Source of the DNA: JBIOHJ01 sp044448905
GTDB lineage: Bacteria; Bacteroidota; Bacteroidia; AKYH767-A; OLB10
Length of the DNA: 21,217 nucleotides
NCBI GenBank assembly: GCA_044448905.1
Contig: JBIOHJ010000053.1
Location: forward strand, 1-21,217
Direction of reading: 5' to 3'
Shown here: in pieces, positions 16,348 through 21,217 of the stretch
Layout: each line of letters opens with the position of its first letter
Numbering within the stretch: position 1 is the stretch's first letter
The notes under the pieces: model-generated
The model's database searches: none
What the model was told of the DNA's origin: nothing
What the model saw: only the letters and a program-made list of their open reading frames with translations
Translations under genes and position numbers: made by a program

Positions 16348-16590
16348 ACACTGAAGAGCGCCTCTTCCACATTGATGAGCATCTCTTCTACATTGAAGAG
16401 CGCCTTTTCCACATTGATGAGCATCTCTTCTACATTGAAGAGCGTCTCTTCCACATTGAAGAGCGCCTTTTCGACACTGAAGAGCGGCTCTTCCACATTG
16501 ATGAGTGCCTCTTCCACATTGAAGAGCGGCTCTTCCACAGTGAAAAGCTCCTCTTCTACATTGAAGAGTGCCTCTTCCACATTGAAGAGC
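16348..16590. repeat. Array of 21-base tandem repeats, eleven and a half units
   Basis: Eleven complete units of 21 bases run from 16348 to 16578, and a twelfth breaks off after ACATTGAAGAGC (16579-16590). The unit is roughly ACATTGAAGAGC, a variable triplet, then TCTTCC; several units contain the palindrome GAAGAGCGGCTCTTC. Because 21 is a multiple of three, several frames stay open. Plus gives heptads such as HIEERLF (16329-16607) or TLKSASS (16288-16611), and minus gives NVEEALF (16685-16344). Substitutions cluster at five or six positions of the unit. I do not choose a coding frame, since no start or promoter supports one. Confidence 0.9.
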
Positions 16591-16863
16591 ATAACAAACA
16601 CTGGTAAATAGCGGGTTTTTGAGTGTTTATTTATTACAAACAACAGGTTGACAATGTTTTCTGAAACATTGAGGAGACAGTACAAATGATACTGACAGGC
16701 AAACCAGGTGTTTATGGCTATTTACCTTATGAAAAGGAAAAGCTTCTTTGCAGGCAGAAACAATGCGTTGAAAAGAAAAAACGAGCGTATTAAAATTGAA
16801 GTTGAAATTTGGAAGAGAGCTACGAGGTTAAAATGGCAGGAATAAAAGGTTCATTTATTCACT
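16591..16863. other. Non-coding stretch between the 21-base repeats and the cassette region
   Basis: An 8-base stem, CAATGTTT (16652-16659) with AAACATTG (16664-16671) around TCTG, is the only structure seen. There is no gene-like reading frame of note, and no integrase gene is visible here. Confidence 0.4.
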
Positions 16864-16871
16864 TATCTTTG
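16864..16871 (+). promoter_or_regulatory. Candidate -7 promoter element ahead of the cassette region
   Basis: TATCTTTG fits TAnnTTTG exactly and lies 46 bases before the cassette boundary at 16917 and 120 bases before the first cassette gene. I see no clear TTG at the expected distance upstream. Confidence 0.4.
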
Positions 16872-16882
16872 GTGGGATAATA

Positions 16883-16905
16883 GCACCTTTTAAAATGGGA
16901 GGTGC
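16883..16905. repeat. Hairpin just before the first cassette boundary
   Basis: GCACCT (16883-16888) pairs with AGGTGC (16900-16905), and TTT next to GGG may extend it by G-U pairs. It sits between the candidate promoter and the boundary GTTATCGG. Confidence 0.45.
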
Positions 16906-16916
16906 AATTATTATCT

Positions 16917-16930
16917 GTTATCGGATATGC
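16917..16930 (+). other. First cassette boundary (recombination half-site)
   Basis: GTTATCGGATATGC at 16917-16930 is the inverted complement of GCACATCCGATAAC at 18552-18565 at 13 of 14 positions, with the outer ten perfect. The partner lies at the left edge of the hairpin site that follows the enclosed gene. This is where an integron model places the crossover (between G16917 and T16918). Confidence 0.6.
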
Positions 16931-18707
16931 TTGGGCGGTAGTGCTAATTTTTACTTTTGGAAAATAAATTATCAAATCAAAATAAAAAGTATGAAAAAAC
17001 AATTATTGATTTTAATTCTGTATCTTCCATGTGCTGTTTTTTATTCATCAGCTCAAATCACCTTTCAAAAAACATTTGGAGGAATAGATGAGGATAAGGG
17101 TCATTCCGTTCAGCAAACTATGGATGGAGGATATATTATTTCAGGATCCACCGAGAGTTTCGCTATAAGTGCAAGTGATGCATATTTGATAAAGACCAAT
17201 GCTTATGGAGATACTATGTGGACAAGAACTTTTTCAAGAATCGGCTATGAAATTGGATACTCTGTCCAGCAAACAGCCGATACAGGATACATTATTTGCG
17301 GGTCAAGCGGGGGGTCTATTTATTTAATCAAGACAGGAGCCAATGGAAATTGGCTTTGGTCAAAGGCGCTTGGTATAGGGGCAGGAGCTTCTGTTGAGCA
17401 AACTTCTGATGGAGGATATATTATTACAGGGACAATAGATAATGGTATTAACGATAATGATTTTTATTTGATTAAAGCCGACATGAATGGTGATGTAGTT
17501 TGGTCAAAAAAATTTGGAGGAAATAACAGTGATAATGGATTTTCTGGTCAACAAACTACCGATGGCGGATATATTCTTGCCGGAAATACTTCAAGCTTTA
17601 GTGATGTATGCATAATCAAAACAGATTCACTCGGAGATACTTTGTGGACAAGAACATACGGAGGAGCAAATCTTGATTGGGGTTATGCTGTTCAACAGAC
17701 TACGGATGGAGGATATATTATCACAGGATTAACCGGGAGTTTTGGAGCAGGTGACAAAGATGTGTATTTAATTAAGACTGATACCATTGGAAATTTGCTC
17801 TGGTCAAAAACATTTGGTGGAACTTATTTTGACGTGGGGTATGATGTCCGGCAAACGACTGATGGAGGTTATATTATATTGGGTTCAACTACAAGCTGGG
17901 GTGGAGATGACCTTTATTTAATAAAAACCGATGCTAATGGAGATACGCTTTGGACAAAAGCATTTGGCGGAACCGCCTTTACTTTTTATGGTGAATCTAT
18001 TCAGCAAACAACAGATGGAGGATATATAATTACAGGATATGGCCATAATACTGGTGCGCTTTATGATGATGTTTTATTAATAAAGACAGATGCAAATGGA
18101 AACAGCGGGTGTAATGAAGTAATCACAGCAACAATTACCAGTGCACCATTAACCCAGATAACAAATAATATTATTAATGTTTATTCGGGTGTTGGCGGAA
18201 GCAGTACCTCCACAACTGTTTACAGCGGAGCTATAACTACTACGCTTTGTAGTGCAGTTGGAGTAAATGAAATATCAACTGCTCATGCATTTTTTGTTTC
18301 TCCAAATCCAACGCAAGGCAATTTTGTTATTGCATTTGAAGGAACAATTACAAAAGGCAATATAGCAATAATTAACATTCTTGGCGAGAGTATTTTTACA
18401 GGAAATATTTCCAATGAATCAAAAAGAGAAATCAATCTAAAAAATATTTCAAGCGGAATTTATTTTATCAAAGTGTTTGATGGAGAGAAGAGCTACTGCA
18501 AGAAATTAATTGTTGAGTAAATTTGAAGGACATAATTTCAAATGAGAAGTAGCACATCCGATAACACAAAGATTAAAAGAAATAAAAAAAAGAAGGGCTT
18601 TGAGAGGTAAACATCTCGCCTAAAGCGAGACTAATAAACAGTGTTGCGTTAACGAACAGTGGTGCTTCTAAACCCTTCTTTTTTTTACTTCTTTAATCCC
18701 TTCTTCG
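16918..18707 (+). mobile_element. Integron-like gene cassette 1
   Basis: A 1790-base unit beginning TTATCGGAT, carrying one T9SS seven-repeat gene and ending with the hairpin site at 18558-18707. Circularising it would join its own 5' edge to its 3' site and rebuild a paired stem of at least ten bases. No recombinase is visible in the window. Confidence 0.55.
16991..18520 (+). CDS. Secreted seven-repeat protein with T9SS sorting domain, cassette 1
   Basis: From the ATG at 16991 the protein has 509 residues with a clear signal peptide (1-21, SSA before Q22). The open frame extends upstream to an ATG at 16895, but that would put 32 hydrophobic and odd residues before the signal and cross the cassette boundary, so I reject it. 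The body has seven repeats of about 50-55 residues, each with 'QQTxDGGYIITG' then 'DVYLIKTDxxGDTLWTKTFG', and two repeats have small deviations. Seven such repeats suggest a seven-bladed beta-propeller (inference). Residues 434-509 form a T9SS sorting domain ('FFVSPNPTQGNFVIAF' to 'CKKLIVE'). A closely related paralog follows. The role is unknown; surface binding is the plausible class. The DNA is visibly more A/T-rich than ribBA. Confidence 0.9.
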   Translation: MKKQLLILILYLPCAVFYSSAQITFQKTFGGIDEDKGHSVQQTMDGGYIISGSTESFAISASDAYLIKTNAYGDTMWTRTFSRIGYEIGYSVQQTADTGYIICGSSGGSIYLIKTGANGNWLWSKALGIGAGASVEQTSDGGYIITGTIDNGINDNDFYLIKADMNGDVVWSKKFGGNNSDNGFSGQQTTDGGYILAGNTSSFSDVCIIKTDSLGDTLWTRTYGGANLDWGYAVQQTTDGGYIITGLTGSFGAGDKDVYLIKTDTIGNLLWSKTFGGTYFDVGYDVRQTTDGGYIILGSTTSWGGDDLYLIKTDANGDTLWTKAFGGTAFTFYGESIQQTTDGGYIITGYGHNTGALYDDVLLIKTDANGNSGCNEVITATITSAPLTQITNNIINVYSGVGGSSTSTTVYSGAITTTLCSAVGVNEISTAHAFFVSPNPTQGNFVIAFEGTITKGNIAIINILGESIFTGNISNESKREINLKNISSGIYFIKVFDGEKSYCKKLIVE

Positions 18708-18722
18708 TTATGCGTCATTCGT
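18552..18722 (+). other. attC-like hairpin recombination site 1
   Basis: The left edge GCACATCCGATAAC (18552-18565) is followed by a long stem whose arms lie at 18571-18597 and 18673-18698. The arms pair at all but a few positions and include GAAGGG with CCCTTC and an A8 with T8 run. Inside are the small stem TCTCGC (18614-18619) with GCGAGA (18625-18630) and the palindrome CGTTAACG (18647-18654) flanked by direct repeats AACAGTGkTG. The right edge GTTATGCG (18707-18714) begins the next cassette. The A/T-run stem could also terminate transcription in both directions. Confidence 0.6.
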
Positions 18723-20571
18723 GGCGACATCGCGACTTCAAGCATTGTGCAAGTAATTAACAGTAACGACTAAGAATAAAATGAGAAAACGACTTTTTAC
18801 TTTTTACGCAGTGTTATTTGGTTCAATCAACTTTTTATCAGCACAAATCACTTTCCAAAAAACCATTGGCGGAACTGCTGGTGATTATGGCATGTATGCT
18901 CATCAAACTACAGATGGAGGATATATAATTACGGGATTTACGGAAAGCTTCGGTGCAGGTGAGGAAGATGTTTTTTTAATCAAAACCGATATGAATGGCA
19001 ATACCATGTGGAGCAAAACATTTGGTGATACAACCCAGGAATTGGGATACTCCGTACAGCAAACTTCCGATGGAGGATATATTATTGTCGGGATAACTCA
19101 GCCGATACTGTCAGCCATTAATGCCGAAGTTTATTTAATAAAAACAGATGTCAATGGAGATACACTCTGGACAAGAAAATTTGGTGCATTAAATGCTGAT
19201 GTGGGAGAATCTGTTCAGCAAACAACAGATGGTGGATACATTATTGCAGGCATTACAGGTTATGGAGCAGGCAGTTCCGATGTATATTTAATAAAGCTTG
19301 ATGCTTCCGGAAATTCAACTTGGGCAAAAACGTATGGAGGTAATGATGCTGATTTTGGTTATTTTGTTCGGCAAACATCAGATGGAGGATATATTATCAC
19401 AGGTACTACCGAAAGTTTTGGAGCAGGTGATATAGATGTTTATTTAATAAAAACCGACTCCATTGGAAATGCTGTCTGGTCTAAAGCCTTTGGCGGTTCA
19501 AATGATGACCTTGGCCGTTCCGTTTACCAAACTACAGATGGTGGATATATAATTGCAGGCACTACTCACAGTTTTGGAACAGGTGTTGCAGACGCTTATG
19601 TAATCAAGACCGATTCCAGTGGAGATACCTTATGGACAAAAACTTATGGAGGAACATATTGGGATCAGGGAGCATCGGCTTGCCAGACTTCGGATGGCGG
19701 GTACCTTATTACCGGGCAACTGTTTAATTGTGCTTATTTAATCAAAACCAATTCAACTGGTGACACATTGTGGACAAAAGCTTTTATTGGCGGAAACAGC
19801 GCATTTGGAAAATCAGTGTGGCAAACTGCTGATGGAGGATATTTTATTACTGGCTTACATTATCATCCCGGTACAAGTTATATTTTATGCCTCAAAACGG
19901 ATAGCTCAGGAATTGGCGGATGCACTCAGGCAAATCAGGCAACCATTGTTACTTATCCTGCTACGCAGGTAACAAGTCCCCTGACAACTGTATTCTCGGC
20001 TCCTGTTTTGAATACTGCCTGTACTGTCTTTGTTGGCAGTGGTGGCACCGACAGCACTTTATGCAGCACAGTTGGTATAAATGAATTGACAAAAGCGGAT
20101 TTATTTCTTATTTCTCCAAATCCTTCTTTAGGTAATTTCAATCTATTATTTGATAACAGAATTTTAAACGGTAAAGTTGAAATATTAAACATTCTTGGAG
20201 CAAAAGTATTTGCAGAAAATATTTTCAACGAATCAAAAAAAGAAATTACACTAAAAAATATTTCAAGCGGAATCTATTTTGTGAAAGTGTTTGACGAAGA
20301 AAAGTATTACTGCAAGAAAATTATTATTGAGCGAGATTGAAACAAACAAATCGTGCGCGTAGTCGAACGAACGCATAACACTAAGATTAAAAGAAATAAA
20401 AAAAAGAAGGGCTTTGTCCCGAGACTTCGGGAGGTAAACATCTCGCCTAAGGCGAGACTAATAAACAGTGTTGCGTTAACGAACAGTGGTGCTTCTAAAC
20501 CCTTCTTTTTTTTACTTCTCTTTACACGGGCTGGCTCATCAAGCCACAGGCTTGCTGCCCTCCCTTCTTCG
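18708..20571 (+). mobile_element. Integron-like gene cassette 2
   Basis: A 1864-base unit beginning TTATGCGTCATTCGT, carrying the second seven-repeat gene and ending with the hairpin site at 20372-20571. Its 5' edge GTTATGCGT is perfectly complementary to ACGCATAAC at 20371-20379, and a 3-base bulge (TCA) leads to a further TTCGT-ACGAA pairing. Confidence 0.6.
18781..20340 (+). CDS. Secreted seven-repeat protein with T9SS sorting domain, cassette 2
   Basis: The 519-residue protein has a signal peptide (1-21, LSA before Q22), seven DGGYII/LIKTD repeats of about 55 residues, and a T9SS sorting domain at 442-519 ('FLISPNPSLGNFNLLF' to 'CKKIIIERD'). It is paralogous to the cassette 1 protein: repeat number, signal, sorting domain and intervening 'CTQANQATIVTYPATQVTS'-type linker correspond, but the sequences have clearly diverged. 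The ATG at 18781 begins directly with the signal peptide. The 73 bases between the cassette boundary and the start show no clear promoter, so expression may come from upstream. The function is unknown. Confidence 0.9.
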   Translation: MRKRLFTFYAVLFGSINFLSAQITFQKTIGGTAGDYGMYAHQTTDGGYIITGFTESFGAGEEDVFLIKTDMNGNTMWSKTFGDTTQELGYSVQQTSDGGYIIVGITQPILSAINAEVYLIKTDVNGDTLWTRKFGALNADVGESVQQTTDGGYIIAGITGYGAGSSDVYLIKLDASGNSTWAKTYGGNDADFGYFVRQTSDGGYIITGTTESFGAGDIDVYLIKTDSIGNAVWSKAFGGSNDDLGRSVYQTTDGGYIIAGTTHSFGTGVADAYVIKTDSSGDTLWTKTYGGTYWDQGASACQTSDGGYLITGQLFNCAYLIKTNSTGDTLWTKAFIGGNSAFGKSVWQTADGGYFITGLHYHPGTSYILCLKTDSSGIGGCTQANQATIVTYPATQVTSPLTTVFSAPVLNTACTVFVGSGGTDSTLCSTVGINELTKADLFLISPNPSLGNFNLLFDNRILNGKVEILNILGAKVFAENIFNESKKEITLKNISSGIYFVKVFDEEKYYCKKIIIERD

Positions 20572-20578
20572 TTGGCGG
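20367..20578 (+). other. attC-like hairpin recombination site 2
   Basis: The left edge is ACGAACGCATAAC (20367-20379) and the right edge GTTGGCGG (20571-20578). The core from GTAAACATCTCGCC onward to the T8 run and TTACTTCT is nearly identical to site 1, with one substitution that turns TCTCGC/GCGAGA into a longer TCTCGCC (20441-20447) / GGCGAGA (20451-20457) stem. Two additions are absent from site 1: TCCCGA (20417-20422) with TCGGGA (20427-20432), and a hairpin-bearing insert at about 20525-20560 with GGGC/GCCC and AAGCC/GGCTT. Confidence 0.6.
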
Positions 20579-20638
20579 TCATTGTAGCGTACGATCAAAC
20601 AAACACGGAAAAAACCATTAAGACACAAAAAAACGACA

Positions 20639-21085
20639 ATGGAAAAAAACAAAGACGACAACAAAACAAGCGGACAAAGTTCGACACCTTTTGCCCAAAC
20701 TTATTTTCACGGGACAAAAGCCGACCTCAAAGTTGGCGACTTAATTGAAGTTGGAAACAACTCGAACTATGGACAAAGAAAAAATGCGAAATACATTTTC
20801 CTATCAGCGACATTAGATGCTGCAATTTGGGGTGCAGAACTTGCCTTTGGTGAAGGACAAGAAAGAATTTATTTAGTAGAACCAACAGGACAAATTGAAG
20901 ACGACCCTGACTTGACGGACAGAAAGTTTCCCGGTAATCCAACAAAGTCTTATCGTTCGACACAGCCGTTTAGAGTTGTAGGAGAAGTTACTATTTGGCA
21001 AGGACACGCACCCGAACAAGTTAAGGCAATGAAAGACGGATTAGCAAAACTTAAAGAACAAGGTATTAATTCACTAAACAACTAA
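20639..21085 (+). CDS. arr: Rifampin ADP-ribosyltransferase (Arr family)
   Basis: The 148-residue protein closely follows the Arr family, which inactivates rifamycins by transferring ADP-ribose from NAD+. Blocks include 'YFHGTKADLKVGDLIEVG' (22-39, with H24), 'YIFLSATLDAAIWGAELA', 'RIYLVEPTGQIEDDPDLTD' and 'KFPGNPTKSYRSTQPFRVVG', ending 'GHAPEQVKAMKDGLAKLKEQ'. The conserved His, Tyr (Y52) and Asp (near D88-D89) expected of the active site are present. The first 18 residues are polar and low-complexity. It follows a hairpin site by about 60 bases, with no evident promoter, and the next gene begins two bases after its stop. Members of this family are known integron cassettes (arr-2, arr-3), which fits the context. 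The family also occurs chromosomally, so resistance is inferred, not shown. Confidence 0.9.
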   Translation: MEKNKDDNKTSGQSSTPFAQTYFHGTKADLKVGDLIEVGNNSNYGQRKNAKYIFLSATLDAAIWGAELAFGEGQERIYLVEPTGQIEDDPDLTDRKFPGNPTKSYRSTQPFRVVGEVTIWQGHAPEQVKAMKDGLAKLKEQGINSLNN

Positions 21086-21087
21086 CT

Positions 21088-21217
21088 ATGAAAAAAGTAA
21101 TTGCAGCAATCAATATGACGCTTGACGGGTTTTGTGACCATACAGCAGGAATTCCAGACGAAGAAATACATCATCATTATGCTAACCTGCTAAATAACGC
21201 AGGCGTGGTTCTATATG
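21088..21217 (+). CDS. Dihydrofolate-reductase-family protein, N-terminal fragment
   Basis: The first 43 residues read 'MKKVIAAINMTLDGFCDHTA' and continue 'GIPDEEIHHHYANLLNNAGVVLY'. A first beta strand followed by 'sLDGf' and a short helix before 'a.vvLyGr' is typical of the RibD C-terminal / dihydrofolate reductase superfamily found in many stand-alone bacterial proteins. The gene runs off the right edge. It begins two bases after the arr stop and probably shares its message. Whether it reduces folate, a flavin precursor or something else cannot be told. Confidence 0.75.
   Translation, partial: MKKVIAAINMTLDGFCDHTAGIPDEEIHHHYANLLNNAGVVLY

Larger units (their letters stand above)
20572..21217 (+). 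mobile_element. Integron-like gene cassette 3, cut by window edge
   Basis: Begins TTGGCGGTCATTG and carries the arr gene and the start of a dihydrofolate-reductase-family gene. Its own downstream site is outside the window. On the model its left edge should contain CCGCCAAC. Confidence 0.45.

Noticed and set aside
16348..16590. CRISPR array
   Set aside because: Units are contiguous and alike, with no unique spacers and no cas genes.
16288..16685. Choosing one of the three repeat-array reading frames as a gene
   Set aside because: All remain open because the period is 21; no ribosome site, promoter or homology supports one.
16895..16990. Upstream start (ATG 16895) for the first seven-repeat gene
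   Set aside because: It would add 32 residues before a clear signal peptide and would cross the cassette boundary at 16917.
18571..18698. Reading the site 1 hairpin only as a rho-independent terminator
   Set aside because: The stem and T8 run could terminate, but the large structured tip, near-identity with site 2 and the gene-edge complementarity are not explained by termination.
16917..20578. Ordinary transposon with terminal inverted repeats
   Set aside because: The paired edges differ between the two units, the hairpin lies at only one end, and there are no transposase gene or target duplications. I cannot fully exclude an unusual non-autonomous element.
20353..20748. Open frame of 131 residues across site 2
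   Set aside because: It runs through the hairpin site, is K/R-rich low-complexity, and overlaps the arr start in another frame.

Overview
The window reads as chromosomal DNA from a member of the Bacteroidota. Three things point there: five secreted proteins end in type IX secretion (T9SS) C-terminal sorting domains (PNP...GxYFxKxxx...K), several promoters match the phylum-specific TTG-N18-23-TAnnTTTG pattern, and two genes are typical Bacteroidota families (START-like protein, LptF/LptG permease). No integrase, transposase, tRNA or rRNA gene was recognised.

Layout. Positions 1-4356 hold a partial CBS-domain gene (minus) and a plus-strand run: DUF3179 membrane protein, MtfA-like zinc peptidase with a membrane/PH-like tail, GHMP-kinase-fold protein, and lipoprotein MsrA. 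Positions 4377-10306 are all minus strand: a rhodanese lipoprotein with a DUF2007 protein, then three T9SS cargo proteins (FG-GAP repeat protein, DUF1028 protein, and a P-domain/lysyl-oxidase-like/PKD protein). Positions 10560-16144 hold housekeeping and envelope genes: START-like protein, an unrecognised protein, an LptF/G permease overlapping a GT4 glycosyltransferase (both apparently starting at TTG), and the bifunctional riboflavin gene ribBA. The 575-base gap before ribBA has a long inverted repeat and two tandem copies of a covarying hairpin with a conserved 3' tail. Between ribBA and the next gene lies an array of 21-base repeats.

The right end, from 16917 to the window edge, is the most interesting part. 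Two diverged paralogous T9SS seven-repeat proteins are each followed by a nearly identical, large hairpin element. Each gene's 5' boundary is the inverted complement of the left edge of the hairpin site downstream of the same gene: GTTATCGGAT at 16917 with ATCCGATAAC ending at 18565, and GTTATGCGT at 18707 with ACGCATAAC ending at 20379. The two edges of one hairpin site do not match each other as well. This arrangement is the signature expected of integron-type gene cassettes excised as circles at attC sites. A third, incomplete unit starts at 20572 and carries a rifampin ADP-ribosyltransferase (arr) and a dihydrofolate-reductase-family gene. The hairpins do not resemble classical attC sites in sequence, so I read the region as an integron-like cassette array of unfamiliar type.

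Elsewhere the intergenic spaces carry dispersed hairpins, including a GCCACTrATT family.
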